47,778 bases of DNA, from NCBI GenBank assembly GCA_016926475.1, contig JAFGON010000010.1, forward strand, positions 1-47,778, in the 5' to 3' direction. Origin of the DNA: a candidate division WOR-3 bacterium (lineage in GTDB: Bacteria > SDB-A). The notes beneath the pieces are model-generated. The model was not told the origin of the DNA, did not search any database, and worked only from the letters and a program-made list of their open reading frames with translations. Made by a program: the position numbers and the translations under genes. Positions 8,741 to 18,076 of the stretch are shown here, piece after piece; position 1 is the stretch's first letter; the number at the start of each line of letters is the position of its first letter.

Positions 8741-9186
8741 ACTTTCCCCTCCGCTGGTTCTTTATGCACCGACCCATGACAATTTAATTTTCCCCAGTGT
8801 TTTTCGTGAAGCTTTTTAGCTTCTTCCATTTCGTATTCGGAATTTCCGTGCCTGCAAATATGACAACAAATTTTTTCGCTGATCTTTTCAACTCTGATGT
8901 TGAATATTTCAAAAACTTCTTTTCTCATGTAAAACACTCCAAGCGTTTTGAAAAGACCATTGAAAATGTCGTCTCCGGCTATGATAAGTTTGTCTCCCCT
9001 TTTCAGGTTGAAATGAACAGTGTCTAGGGCTTTGAGGACAGACTTCACAAATGATTTAATCTCTTTGAATTTATCGTCTTGAATGTTCCTGTCTGATTCA
9101 AGGCTTTTCAGTATCTCGATGAGTAAGGACAGTTCATCCCCCGAAAACTCGATATCCTTTTCCTTCAGCTCTACTTTTATCGGCAT
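8737..9186 (-). CDS. Small protein of unknown function with a Cys/His-rich C-terminus
   Basis: A 149-aa cytoplasmic-looking protein with no signal peptide or membrane segment. Residues 1-100 are charged, helical and strand-like. The C-terminal part holds C107, C108, H109, C111, H113, H127, H130, C136 and H137, which could bind a metal. I do not recognise the family. The ATG is preceded by AAAGGA. Its stop overlaps the protease ATG by 4 nt, so it is co-translated with the SppA fusion, the C-S lyase and the SIMPL protein. The first gene of the run ends 27 nt upstream. A redox- or metal-linked role in envelope maintenance is a guess from context only. Confidence 0.65.
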   Translation of the reverse strand: MPIKVELKEKDIEFSGDELSLLIEILKSLESDRNIQDDKFKEIKSFVKSVLKALDTVHFNLKRGDKLIIAGDDIFNGLFKTLGVFYMRKEVFEIFNIRVEKISEKICCHICRHGNSEYEMEEAKKLHEKHWGKLNCHGSVHKEPAEGKV

Positions 9187-9213
9187 TTAAGTCTTTTCCT
9201 TTCGCCTTTATTT

Positions 9214-11607
9214 TTATCTAATTTTTATCATCTTAGAAGTCTCTGAAAAATATCCGCCAGCGTTCAACCTGTAAAAATAAAGGCCTTGAGGCAGCATTTC
9301 TCCGTTGTACCTGACCGTATGAAAACCCGGGGATAAATTGTAGTTCAATTTCATCTCGTCAACTTTTTGCCCCGCGGAATTGAATATCTCGACAGTCATG
9401 GATGATTCATGGGGCAGGGAAAAAGCGAAGTGGGTTTCAAAGACAAAAGGATCCGGAAAATTCTGATAGACCATGAAGCCATTTGACGTTACGGGGGGAT
9501 TTTCATCCACACCGGTTGCGCCTTCGCCCGTCGAGAAACAGAATACGCTCCCGTCGTCGAGGCCTACGAGAATTTCATCTCCGGTAATTCCGTCAATGGA
9601 ACCGATATTTTCCACAGTGTAGATCCTGTTTCCGAGATCTGAATAGTATATTAGAGAATCCCCGCCTCCGGAATAGATGTAGAGCATACCCGATTGATCC
9701 CCTGCAACCGCTTCCTCGATGCCGTCACCGTCTATGTCGCTTACAGGGACAACCCCGTAACTCCTGTAATCCTGGGTTGGCATAAACCATAGAGTTGAAC
9801 CGTCCTTTCCCTCTAAACAGAATATCCCTGAAAGTGATGAGAAGTTCGCCACTATTACATCGTCGTATCCGTTCTGATTCACATCGCTGATGATGTGCAT
9901 CTGTATAATTCCGGAATATCCGCTGCCTATCGAAGCATGCCAAACCATAGAACCGGTTTCGCCGTCTATCCTGTATATGTCTTCCCAGTAGTTCGCCGCT
10001 ATGACGTCCGAAGTGCTGTCCTCAATTTGCAGTTCAAGAAGTTCCTTGGCTCCGGATGTCGTTCCGTCGAACTGCCAGAGGAATGAGCCGTCTGAACCGT
10101 CAAGACCCCTGACGAATTGAGTCGTACCGTCCCCTCCGAACCCCGCGGCTACGTCAGGCGTGCTGTCGCCTGTCACGTCTCCGAGCGAAACCACCGAATA
10201 ACCTGATGATAGCCCGGAAACGCCGACATAGTAACGCCACAGGCTGTCTCCCGTCGCTCCGTTGAACAGGAAAACGGATTTATACCCGTTCCCATCCTGG
10301 TTTGAACTAGATATCGCAACTACATCCACGGTCCCGTCTCCGTTGAAATCCCTCCGGGCGTCCACCGCACCAAATCCGCCCATGTATGGATTGTAATCGT
10401 CTCCATAAGACCAAATAACTTCTCCGTCGATTCCGGACAGAGCATACACGTGTTCATTGCCGCCGTCAGTGCAAATAACCACATCGTCCACACCGTCACC
10501 GTTGAGGTCCTCTGCCGGCTGAACGGCTTTTTGAGCGGAAAACATCCCGTTTAGGCAAATAGATCCAGTGTTGTTGTCGTCAACGCCGGTGTTGAAAGTC
10601 CAGAATGTGTCGGCGTAGCCTGAGCTCGCGCCGTTAATGCAAATAGTCCAGTAGTTTTCCGTGCAGATTACAAGATCCGATATTCCGTCTCCGTTGACAT
10701 CGCCGATCTTTTTCAATCCTTCCACTTTTTTATCGTTATAGCTTGTGTAGGGGTTGTCCGGGACCAAGTATTGCCAGAACATATACCCGAGAGAGTAATT
10801 TCCTGAAAAACCCTCTCCGTTTAAAACTACACCAGATATTGGAATTGAAGGGTCGTCCGAATAAATCTCGAGGGTGTCCCAATAGTTGCCCGTTGCTTGG
10901 GGATTGAACCAAACCCTGACTGTCGAGTTGCTGTCCGGAAGGATTTCAAGAGGTAAGCTTCCGGACTGAACCGAAAATGGAGGCGAAATGGAAAAAGAAT
11001 CAATGTTCAGACCGATAATTCCCCTGTTGTAGAGGCATAAATTCCAGCCTGTCAGACCTTCTCCTCCCACCCACACAGTGCCAAAAGCATGGGATTGAGC
11101 CGAAAGCTCAATGTGTTGTTGCCCGTAGAGCCCGGCACCGGAAAACTCCAATTCTATTAAGGTGTCAACCGGATCGTTTGAATGTATATAGCCGATTTGC
11201 TGGTAATGACCGTATGAATCGGGAGAAAAGAAAAATTCCACAGCGGAGTTCTGCAGGGGCAATACTGAAACGGGCAAAGAAGTTATAACGCCGAAAGCAT
11301 CGCCTTGTATCTGTATGTTATCTATAATCAACTCCGCTGTGCCGTTGTTGAATACACTCACGGTAGAGTAAGAAGTATCAGAAAGGACTGTTTGGGAAAA
11401 TTCAATTGAACTGTCGCCGAGTGCGATGTCGGGAGTTCCTCCTGAAAGATCGATTTTGTAAATAAGCCCAGAGTTGTATCCTATCAACCACAGATATTGC
11501 CCGTCGAAAGCCAAACCGTATGGATACTGTGGAGCGTTGATAGTCTTTACCACCCCTCTGCCCAAGTCAAAGTTTAAAAAAAGTGAAAACATGAAAACAA
11601 AAAACAA
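9214..11607 (-). CDS. Large secreted protein: HYDIN-like Ig domains, FG-GAP/VCBS repeats, C-terminal sorting domain
   Basis: A 797-aa exported protein. The start is TTG at 11605-11607, chosen because AAGGAGG lies about 5 nt upstream and no ATG fits better. Hydrophobic residues 1-12 act as a signal. Residues about 20-50 look like one NHL/propeller blade (YPYGLAFDGQYLWLIGYNSG). About 55-265 hold two HYDIN/ASPM-type Ig domains (ISNVFNNGTAEL-like and WFNPQATGNYWDTL). About 275-690 carry FG-GAP/VCBS repeats rich in GDVNGDG, DLNGDGVDD and DVTGDS, which bind calcium in integrin-like propellers. The last 85 residues (YQNFPDPF...GLYFYRLNAG) are a FlgD-like type IX-style sorting domain. Probably cell-surface attached; ligand unknown. 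Confidence 0.85.
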   Translation of the reverse strand: MFFVFMFSLFLNFDLGRGVVKTINAPQYPYGLAFDGQYLWLIGYNSGLIYKIDLSGGTPDIALGDSSIEFSQTVLSDTSYSTVSVFNNGTAELIIDNIQIQGDAFGVITSLPVSVLPLQNSAVEFFFSPDSYGHYQQIGYIHSNDPVDTLIELEFSGAGLYGQQHIELSAQSHAFGTVWVGGEGLTGWNLCLYNRGIIGLNIDSFSISPPFSVQSGSLPLEILPDSNSTVRVWFNPQATGNYWDTLEIYSDDPSIPISGVVLNGEGFSGNYSLGYMFWQYLVPDNPYTSYNDKKVEGLKKIGDVNGDGISDLVICTENYWTICINGASSGYADTFWTFNTGVDDNNTGSICLNGMFSAQKAVQPAEDLNGDGVDDVVICTDGGNEHVYALSGIDGEVIWSYGDDYNPYMGGFGAVDARRDFNGDGTVDVVAISSSNQDGNGYKSVFLFNGATGDSLWRYYVGVSGLSSGYSVVSLGDVTGDSTPDVAAGFGGDGTTQFVRGLDGSDGSFLWQFDGTTSGAKELLELQIEDSTSDVIAANYWEDIYRIDGETGSMVWHASIGSGYSGIIQMHIISDVNQNGYDDVIVANFSSLSGIFCLEGKDGSTLWFMPTQDYRSYGVVPVSDIDGDGIEEAVAGDQSGMLYIYSGGGDSLIYYSDLGNRIYTVENIGSIDGITGDEILVGLDDGSVFCFSTGEGATGVDENPPVTSNGFMVYQNFPDPFVFETHFAFSLPHESSMTVEIFNSAGQKVDEMKLNYNLSPGFHTVRYNGEMLPQGLYFYRLNAGGYFSETSKMIKIR

Positions 11608-11674
11608 TTTTGCCTCCTTGCTTTAATGTCTAAAATACTATAAACATTTTACAACATCGTCAGGTATTTTCAAA

Positions 11675-12604
11675 ATGGTGCAAAACAAGTTAAAAATTCT
11701 CGCTTCTCGTACGGACGGATTAGGGGACCTCATACTGACCTTACCGGCTATCGAGGTTTTAAAAAAACAGGCGCCTCAATCCAGTCTCGATTTTGTAGTG
11801 AGAAATGATCTCACTGCTGTGACCGAAAAATCACCTTTCATAGACAGGACTTTTGGAACAGATATTTTAAAAAATCCCGCCTTGAAAGATGAAAAATACG
11901 ACTTGTCAATCATGTTCAACTTTGAAAAGAACACAGCTTTCCTCATCAGAAAAACAGCGAAAATAAGATGCGGAAGATTTTCAAAGCCTTTATCTTTTGT
12001 TCTTTTAAACAGAGGCTTGAGACAAAAAAGGTCCAGAGCAGAAAAAAATGAAGCCCAATACAACATAGATCTGGTCAGACACGCTTTTGGAGAGGACATT
12101 GAGGAAGAACCTAGACCCAGAGTATTTTTCGATCTAAAGCAAATTCAGATACCTTTTGACGATTTTATCGTAATCTCACCGCAGATGAAAGGAAGCGCTA
12201 AAAATTTCGACGGCAGAGTATGGAAAACTATTGCGAAATTATCGGCGAATTCTAATCAAAACGTAGTTTTGACAGGTGAGAATACTGACAAAACTATTTT
12301 GGACATCAAATCTGTTCTCGGCGGCAAATGCCATGATTTAACAGGTAAAACATCTTTGAAAGAGCTCGGTTACGTTCTGTCAAAAGCGAATCTGGTCATC
12401 GCCCCCAGCACGGGGACTCTCCATTTGGCAAACGCTCTCGGCTCGAAAATATTCTCAATATTCCCCGGGTCGGGCTCCACTTCATTTGCCAGATGGCATC
12501 CCTGGAAGTACCGGGGTCAAATTCTCATAAGCGAAGAAAACGGCGCGGGATTTCTCAGGGTTGAAGACGAAAGGATATCAAAAGCATTTTCCGAGCTGAT
12601 ATAA
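11675..12604 (+). CDS. Glycosyltransferase family 9 (heptosyltransferase-like)
   Basis: A 309-aa GT-B glycosyltransferase of family 9, which typically transfers ADP-heptose during lipopolysaccharide core synthesis. The N-terminal LASRTDGLGDLILTLPA matches the family signature for the acceptor-side loop. The C-terminal half has NVVLTGENTD, LSKANLVIAPSTGTLHLANALG (donor-binding region with the conserved S-T-G-T-x-H) and IFPGSG. The ATG has no clear Shine-Dalgarno sequence. It is divergent from the secreted FG-GAP protein and is followed by a bidirectional terminator. Sugar and acceptor are unknown. Confidence 0.88.
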   Translation: MVQNKLKILASRTDGLGDLILTLPAIEVLKKQAPQSSLDFVVRNDLTAVTEKSPFIDRTFGTDILKNPALKDEKYDLSIMFNFEKNTAFLIRKTAKIRCGRFSKPLSFVLLNRGLRQKRSRAEKNEAQYNIDLVRHAFGEDIEEEPRPRVFFDLKQIQIPFDDFIVISPQMKGSAKNFDGRVWKTIAKLSANSNQNVVLTGENTDKTILDIKSVLGGKCHDLTGKTSLKELGYVLSKANLVIAPSTGTLHLANALGSKIFSIFPGSGSTSFARWHPWKYRGQILISEENGAGFLRVEDERISKAFSELI

Positions 12605-12632
12605 AAAAAGCCGCTCAAAGAGCGGCTTTTTC
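12603..12632. terminator. Bidirectional intrinsic terminator
   Basis: A perfect 7-bp stem, GCCGCTC (12610-12616) with GAGCGGC (12620-12626) and a 3-base loop, is flanked by an A-run on the left and a T-run on the right. It therefore works as an intrinsic terminator on both strands. It sits exactly between the GT9 gene and the converging minus-strand gene. Confidence 0.92.
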
Positions 12633-12649
12633 TTAGACATCATATTTTT

Positions 12650-13702
12650 TCAGTCAGCCTGCCAGAGAATCAAAACGTGTTTGTGTTTGCCGGGGTCTTC
12701 CCATGTAATCGGCTTACCGTCTTCTCCGAAAGCAATAATACAGTATTTCGGAGGGAGGACATATACCTGTATGTCGCCAGGATTAGAAGTTCTTCCGGCT
12801 ATCCAGGATGTGTCGCTGTCATCGTCTTTGTCTATGAAAGACGGTTTGAAACTGTTTTGAGAATATTCGTAGTATGAATACGAGATGAAAGGTTTTTCTA
12901 CTTCCACACTGTCTCTCGGATCTGGTTTTCTCTGACCTCTTCGAGTTTCAAGTTCAGGAGGATCCGGCCAAACATAATTAATTTTTATGGCTCCAATCGA
13001 CTCGAAATTGGACGGCAGTTGGGGACGGTTCGATACGAGATAATCAGCTATCGTAAAGTTGAAAAGCCAGCCCGAAAATTCATCTTGGGATTCAGGAGGT
13101 ATGGTGTCGAGATAAAAAATGCTCCTGTCCGCGGAGAGTGAAAGCGAGAGAGAAGGTGTTTTATCGCCTCCCTCCCAGGCATCGTATCTGACCCTTTGCG
13201 TTGAAGGGTCTATTGATATAATTATTGAATCATCGAGAACTTTCGGCATGTTCTGCTCATTGCCGGCTTGCCGCCAGAGGGACAAAACCTCTTCGGAAGG
13301 ATCGTAGACCCACTGCCCTCCGTCAGCGGTGTCCCACCTGACAGGCAGGGGTTGTCTTGTTTCGACCAGAGATGATTCCGCTTTGATCAGTTGTATTTCA
13401 GCTGTCCTCTGAGAAAAAGGGTTTGATAAGGAAGGCGAAATAAAAGAAATAATATCGTCTTTGCTTTCCGGAAGTTGAGAAGAATATACCCAGCTGCCTT
13501 TGGTCTCATCCCAGTATGATTCGGATTTCTCGTACATGAACTTCTCTATAGCTTTTCTGACAGTATAGAGATTCGTCCTCGCTTCGCGGAATTTCATTTC
13601 AGCCCTGAGGGCTTTTTGCTGAGGAAACACCAGAACAAATACGAGTAAAATTCCTAGAATAACTATGGTTATGTCGAGTAAAATTTTATAAGCTTTTCCC
13701 AT
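12650..13702 (-). CDS. Membrane-anchored periplasmic protein with pilin-like N-terminal helix, function unknown
   Basis: About 350 aa from the ATG at 13700-13702, chosen over an upstream start because GGAGGG lies a few bases before it and the hydrophobic helix follows directly. Residues about 8-27 (ITIVILGILLVFVLVF) are one membrane segment. The following helix (ARTNLYTVRKAIEKFMYE) resembles the start of type IV pseudopilins, but no prepilin cleavage site is seen. The rest is periplasmic, rich in Pro, Asp, Ser and Trp, with no recognised domain. It follows the solute-binding/TonB fusion on the same strand after about 110 bases, with a candidate promoter of its own (TTGTAT, 18-base spacer, TATAAG) just upstream. 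Confidence 0.7.
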   Translation of the reverse strand: MGKAYKILLDITIVILGILLVFVLVFPQQKALRAEMKFREARTNLYTVRKAIEKFMYEKSESYWDETKGSWVYSSQLPESKDDIISFISPSLSNPFSQRTAEIQLIKAESSLVETRQPLPVRWDTADGGQWVYDPSEEVLSLWRQAGNEQNMPKVLDDSIIISIDPSTQRVRYDAWEGGDKTPSLSLSLSADRSIFYLDTIPPESQDEFSGWLFNFTIADYLVSNRPQLPSNFESIGAIKINYVWPDPPELETRRGQRKPDPRDSVEVEKPFISYSYYEYSQNSFKPSFIDKDDDSDTSWIAGRTSNPGDIQVYVLPPKYCIIAFGEDGKPITWEDPGKHKHVLILWQAD

Positions 13703-13766
13703 TTTCCCTCCATTTCTCAGACATATCAGCTTATACCTAAACGACTTTTCCCAATACAAATATCAG

Positions 13767-13786
13767 TTAAGTTTTATAACACTTAA
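13767..13786. promoter_or_regulatory. Short inverted repeat upstream of the pilin-like gene
   Basis: TTAAGT and ACTTAA are separated by 8 A/T-rich bases, a symmetric 20-bp site between the stop of the solute-binding/TonB gene and the candidate promoter of the next minus-strand gene. It could be an operator; with such low complexity it may be chance. Confidence 0.25.
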
Positions 13787-13810
13787 GCGCAAAAAAATCC
13801 ACAAAACATA

Positions 13811-16105
13811 TCATTCCGCAAAATTTATCGGAATCACTGTCTGAGATTGCACAGGAACTCCGTCTTCGGTCGCCGGTTGAAATTTCGCTCCCATAGCGGC
13901 GCTTTGAGCTTCTGCGTCAGCAATGGGGTTGCCGGAAGAGCCGACGACCTCCGCCGAAGTAACTGTTCCGTCCGATCCTATGGTCACCCTGACGAAAGCT
14001 CTGGTCAGGCCCATGCCTTGAACCGACGTCGGCAATGACGCCACGGGAAGCCTTATCGGAGTTGGATTCGTCCGGACGACTTCCACTGCCGGCTGAGTGT
14101 CGACTGGAGCGGTCACCGATGATGCTGTGTCGGTTTCAGGCTCTTCAATCAACGCTCCGGTGACAGTTGTGACTGTTATTACCGTGTCTTCTGCGATTTC
14201 TGTCTCGGTGGTCTCAGGAGGGGTTTCTTCAACTGCCACCGTGTCGAGAAGAGGAGTTTCTTCTTCACCGGTAGTCACGGCCTCCTCAAGAGCTTCTCCC
14301 GTGGCTTCAAGCTCAATTATACCAGAATCTCCAGCAGAGCCTAAAGACGCCAAAGCGCCGCTGTCAGAAAGTGTCAAAACTCCGGCGATCGCCTCTCCGC
14401 CGGGGAAATACATGTCTTGTATTGATAGAGCGGCAATCTTTTCCCCGGTTTCGACTCCAGCCAGGCTGTTTTCCATTACATTGAGTTCGTACGGAGTGAA
14501 AAGAAGCGTGTAGGGCTGTTCGTCATATACTATTTTCTGAAACCTGTCCCAAGCTTTTTTTGTCTGTCTTCTGTCCAGAAGGGATGTGGCTTCATTCAGA
14601 AGAGAATCCACTTCAGTCGAATTGAAAGAAGCAAAATTTATCGAGCCCTCCCTGCCGAAAGCTTCTTTTGGATGTATGACGCCTTCGTTTACAAAAGCGT
14701 AGTCGAGAATATACCCGTGATATCCTCCGAATTGAAGCTGAGTTTTTACGTATTTTTGAGTGTACGACAACTGTATACCAGTGGTCACATAAACTGAACA
14801 GACGAGTCCTACTTCTCCCAAGTCTTCGGCAACCCTCTGTAAAATCGCTTTGCCCGAATTGTCAAAAGCCATGAGCTTTATCACGAGAATTTTCCCGTCG
14901 TATTTTCTCGCGTGGATTGAATCGTTGGGTAAATTCTGTATCTCTCTTCTTCCGGGTCTAATTTCTACTTCGGTCTGGGCGTAAGACGTATAGACCCATT
15001 CTCTCTCTTTGAGCCCGAGTGAATCGAGAATCATGTTTGAAAGATTAACATCGTAAGGTATTGGATCGAGTTCGGAGTTAACCGCCCAAAATTCTGTCGA
15101 AAGCGGTGTTGTAGGTATTCTTCCCTGTCCTCCGAGAAATTCTTTTATTATGTTTTCCCTGTTTATCGCCGCCGTCAAAGCGTATCTGAAACGAGGCAGA
15201 GTGTAAGGCTCTAACGTGTTGGTCCAGCCAATCGCGTAATACCTTTTTCCCGCCTGGTCGGTTTGAAGAGAAAGCCCCTCGTAACCGCTGAGAATGGAAG
15301 CGTAAGACGGGAAGATGTTCATAGCTATGTCGATATCCCCTCTTTCAAACGATCTAACCATGTCTCCGGAATTTCTGAAAAAATAAAAATATACCGAATC
15401 AAAGGCGGGTCTTCCCCTGTAGTAATCTTCGTAATAAGCCAATACTATGCCTTTGCCGGGGGATTTACTCGACAATTTGAAAGGCCCGTTGGTGACCGTG
15501 GCTTCCGGATCGATACCGAACCCCGTCGCCAAAAACTCATCCCAAGTCGTCACTCCCGTGAAAACATGAGACGGGAGGGGATAAATGTCGCTGTCAATTA
15601 ATTCGTTGGCGTACGGTTTTATAAAATTGACTTTTACGGCGTATTTTCCGAGTATTTCCACAGAAGATATGTTTTCCAGGAATACTCTGTAAGGAGTCTC
15701 TATGTATGGGTTTTCTGAGATTAAATCGTAGGTGAATTTGACGTCCAAAGCCGTGACTTCGACTCCATCCGACCATTTTACGCCTTTTCTGAGATAGTAA
15801 ACTATTGCTCCGAGATCTTCTGAGAATTCCCACTTTTCAGCGAGTATCGGGGCAATTTTTCCTTCTGCTGTTCTAGAAATAAGAGGAAGGAAGAGCTGTT
15901 CCGAAACAGGATTTTTTCCCGTAAACATAGGGTGCAGCGGTTGATTTGACCTCGGAATGTCGCTGCCGGTCAACCCGACTTTCAGAACTCCGCCTTTGTC
16001 TCCAGTCAGCTCTATCACCGAACTTCTCGTGCAACCTGCGGACAGAGCAAATAGCGCAATAACGGCGACGCAAAATAATGGGAAAAATGATTTGAAAATT
16101 TTCAT
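13811..16105 (-). CDS. Peptide-type ABC solute-binding lipoprotein fused to a TonB C-terminal domain
   Basis: A 764-aa lipoprotein. Lipobox LSAGC puts the lipidated Cys at residue 25. Residues about 35-555 are an SBP_bac_5 (OppA/DppA class) domain: ILAEKWEFSEDLGAIVYYLR, VKWSDGVEVTALDVKFTYDL, TNGPFKLSS, and ALTAAINRENIIKEFLGGQG are textbook segments. Residues about 575-690 form a Glu/Thr/Val/Pro-rich linker. Residues about 700-764 match the TonB C-terminal domain (AFVRVTIGSDGTVTSAEVV, AAMGAKFQPATEDG, VIPINF). TonB normally has an N-terminal inner-membrane helix and touches outer-membrane receptors; here a lipid anchor and a binding protein replace it. RBS GGGGGAGG precedes the ATG, 18 bases after rpmE. 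No permease genes are nearby. Confidence 0.85.
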   Translation of the reverse strand: MKIFKSFFPLFCVAVIALFALSAGCTRSSVIELTGDKGGVLKVGLTGSDIPRSNQPLHPMFTGKNPVSEQLFLPLISRTAEGKIAPILAEKWEFSEDLGAIVYYLRKGVKWSDGVEVTALDVKFTYDLISENPYIETPYRVFLENISSVEILGKYAVKVNFIKPYANELIDSDIYPLPSHVFTGVTTWDEFLATGFGIDPEATVTNGPFKLSSKSPGKGIVLAYYEDYYRGRPAFDSVYFYFFRNSGDMVRSFERGDIDIAMNIFPSYASILSGYEGLSLQTDQAGKRYYAIGWTNTLEPYTLPRFRYALTAAINRENIIKEFLGGQGRIPTTPLSTEFWAVNSELDPIPYDVNLSNMILDSLGLKEREWVYTSYAQTEVEIRPGRREIQNLPNDSIHARKYDGKILVIKLMAFDNSGKAILQRVAEDLGEVGLVCSVYVTTGIQLSYTQKYVKTQLQFGGYHGYILDYAFVNEGVIHPKEAFGREGSINFASFNSTEVDSLLNEATSLLDRRQTKKAWDRFQKIVYDEQPYTLLFTPYELNVMENSLAGVETGEKIAALSIQDMYFPGGEAIAGVLTLSDSGALASLGSAGDSGIIELEATGEALEEAVTTGEEETPLLDTVAVEETPPETTETEIAEDTVITVTTVTGALIEEPETDTASSVTAPVDTQPAVEVVRTNPTPIRLPVASLPTSVQGMGLTRAFVRVTIGSDGTVTSAEVVGSSGNPIADAEAQSAAMGAKFQPATEDGVPVQSQTVIPINFAE

Positions 16106-16123
16106 GCCTCCCCCCTGAAAGCG

Positions 16124-16336
16124 TTATGATTTTTTACTTTTAGAAGCGTATTTTTTCATAAATCTTTCAACTCTGCCGGCTGTATCGACAAATTTCTGTT
16201 TGCCAGTAAAATAAGGGTGACACGCGGAACAGATTTCCACATTAAAGGAAGGTCTCGTGGAATAGGTCTCGATTATGTTCCCGCAAGCGCAAGTTATAGT
16301 GCATTTCTGGTATTTAGGGTGAATTCCCTTTTTCAT
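16124..16336 (-). CDS. rpmE: 50S ribosomal protein L31
   Basis: A 70-aa ribosomal protein of the large subunit, in the zinc-binding (C+) form. Cysteines at 12 and 16 and the CSACH motif are kept, along with the start MKKGIHP and the conserved [33 protein letters not shown] precedes the ATG. It lies between rho and the solute-binding/TonB gene, and rho-rpmE adjacency is common in bacteria. A candidate promoter sits at 16422-16449, giving a leader of roughly 80 bases. Confidence 0.97.
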   Translation of the reverse strand: MKKGIHPKYQKCTITCACGNIIETYSTRPSFNVEICSACHPYFTGKQKFVDTAGRVERFMKKYASKSKKS

Positions 16337-16421
16337 CTCTCCTCCTGATACTTATACTACACTTATTCTAAACCTTTTATTCCAAACATTCTTTGCATTT
16401 GTCTGTGGACATGATTCTAAG

Positions 16422-16449
16422 ATTATACCTTTTCTTCGGATAAATCAAA
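16422..16449 (-). promoter_or_regulatory. Candidate promoter of rpmE
   Basis: Read on the minus strand: TTTGAT (complement of 16444-16449), a 16-base spacer and TATAAT (complement of 16422-16427). It lies between the rho stop and rpmE, so rpmE and the solute-binding/TonB gene can be expressed apart from rho. Confidence 0.55.
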
Positions 16450-16457
16450 CTACAAAA

Positions 16458-17933
16458 TTACCCGTTCATCGCTCCGAGAAATTCGTCGTTTGTCTTGGTC
16501 TTCCTTATTTCTTTTATCAACGTCTCCATAGCTTCAACAGATGTCAAATCGTTGAGAAATTTCCTTAAAATCCATACTCTTTTAAGTTCTTTTTCGGACA
16601 GGAGAAGCTCTTCCTTTCTGGTGCCTGATTTATTCAGGTCTACAGCGGGGAATATTCTTTTGTCAGCAATTTTCCTGTCCAAGACTATTTCCATATTTCC
16701 AGTTCCTTTGAACTCTTCAAAAATCACTTCGTCCATCCTGCTTCCGGTATCGATAAGGGCAGTAGCAAGAATTGTCAAACTGCCTCCCTCTTCGACGTTT
16801 CTCGCGGCTCCGAAGAACCTTTTGGGCTTGTGAAGAGCGAGAGAATCTACTCCGCCGGACAGGGTTTTACCGGAATGAGGAATGACCGCGTTATGCGCTC
16901 TGGCAAGCCTTGTTATCGAATCGAGCAGTATAACCACATCGTACTTCATCTCGACCAGTCTTCTCGCCTTTTCAAGCACAATATTCGCGACCTGGGTGTG
17001 GTGTTCGGAGGGTTCATCGAAAGTTGAACTAATAACCTCTGCGTTTACTGATCTTTTCATGTCCGTTACTTCCTCAGGCCTTTCGTCTATAAGTAGAACT
17101 ATCAGAATGCACTCAGGCTGGTTCAGCAGGATAGAATTCGCTATCTGCTGCAAAAAAATTGTCTTTCCCGCCTTGGGAGGGGAAACAATAAGCCCTCTTT
17201 GCCCTTTTCCTATAGGAGCGAGAAGATCAACTATCCTCATGGAAATATTGTCCTCTGAATCGTTGTTTCTTTCGAGGATTAACCTCTGCGTGGGATACAA
17301 TGGCGTTAAATCGTCAAAAATAATTCTATCTCGTGCTGTAGCCGGGTCTTTGTAGTTTACCAACTCCACAGAAACCAAAGCGTCATTCTTTTCGTTCGTC
17401 CTCGGAGGCCTGGCGTATCCGAGTACCGTATCCCCGATTTTCAAATTGTATTTATCGATTATGTTTCTCGTGACGTATACGTCGTAGGGGCTTAGAGTAT
17501 AGTTGTACCTTGAAAACCTTACAAAGCCGTATCCGTTTATGACATCGAGAACCCCTTCAACCTTTCTCAATGTTTCCTTGAAAACCATTCTCGGCTTTTC
17601 TTTCTGGTATTCAACTGCCGGTTCGTTTTCTTGTTTTGGGGGCGTCTGGGTCACTGATTCATTCCGGACGTTTTCTACCTCTCCCACGGGAACAGCGTCT
17701 GCGTTTTCAACATCTGGCAAAGGATCTACGACAGCAATTTTCTGAGGCTCGTCTTCCTGCTGATTTAGCTCCGAATCTGCTGTTTCACTGATGGTCTCTT
17801 CCTTGGTTTCATCAACCTTCTCTTCATTGGGAATCTGGGTTTTTTTGGAGGTTTTTGTCTTTCTTTTTTTAATTTTTGTCTCTTCTTTGACTGCCGTGTC
17901 GGCTATTTCATGAATGATTTCAACTTTATCCAT
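16458..17933 (-). CDS. rho: Transcription termination factor Rho with a charged N-terminal extension
   Basis: Hexameric RNA-dependent ATPase that ends transcription. About 491 aa from the ATG at 17931-17933; an in-frame start 90 bases upstream is possible, but AAGGAG lies before the inner one (13 bases away, rather far). Residues about 1-115 are a Lys/Glu/Thr-rich low-complexity extension in place of the usual Rho_N helical domain. Then come the cold-shock-like RNA-binding domain ([20 protein letters not shown]), Walker A SPPKAGKT, Walker [17 protein letters not shown] and the [21 protein letters not shown] / [13 protein letters not shown] segments. The ATPase core looks complete. Neighbours are rpmE downstream and an unknown gene upstream. 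Confidence 0.95.
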   Translation of the reverse strand: MDKVEIIHEIADTAVKEETKIKKRKTKTSKKTQIPNEEKVDETKEETISETADSELNQQEDEPQKIAVVDPLPDVENADAVPVGEVENVRNESVTQTPPKQENEPAVEYQKEKPRMVFKETLRKVEGVLDVINGYGFVRFSRYNYTLSPYDVYVTRNIIDKYNLKIGDTVLGYARPPRTNEKNDALVSVELVNYKDPATARDRIIFDDLTPLYPTQRLILERNNDSEDNISMRIVDLLAPIGKGQRGLIVSPPKAGKTIFLQQIANSILLNQPECILIVLLIDERPEEVTDMKRSVNAEVISSTFDEPSEHHTQVANIVLEKARRLVEMKYDVVILLDSITRLARAHNAVIPHSGKTLSGGVDSLALHKPKRFFGAARNVEEGGSLTILATALIDTGSRMDEVIFEEFKGTGNMEIVLDRKIADKRIFPAVDLNKSGTRKEELLLSEKELKRVWILRKFLNDLTSVEAMETLIKEIRKTKTNDEFLGAMNG

Positions 17934-18076
17934 GATTTTGCGTTTTCTCCTTTTTTGTGAAAATTCAAATACTCTTCTAAAAGAAAATGAATTCGAGATG
18001 GGGTGAAAAGTCTGATGTTTCATTTTTCACCATATTTCATATCTTGTCAACTTTTTTTTAAGGAAGAATCAGAAAA

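Noticed and set aside
14097-14513. A 138-codon plus-strand frame opposite the linker of the solute-binding/TonB gene
   Set aside because: Its Ser/Val/Thr repetition is the complement of the Glu/Thr-rich linker; no start signal.
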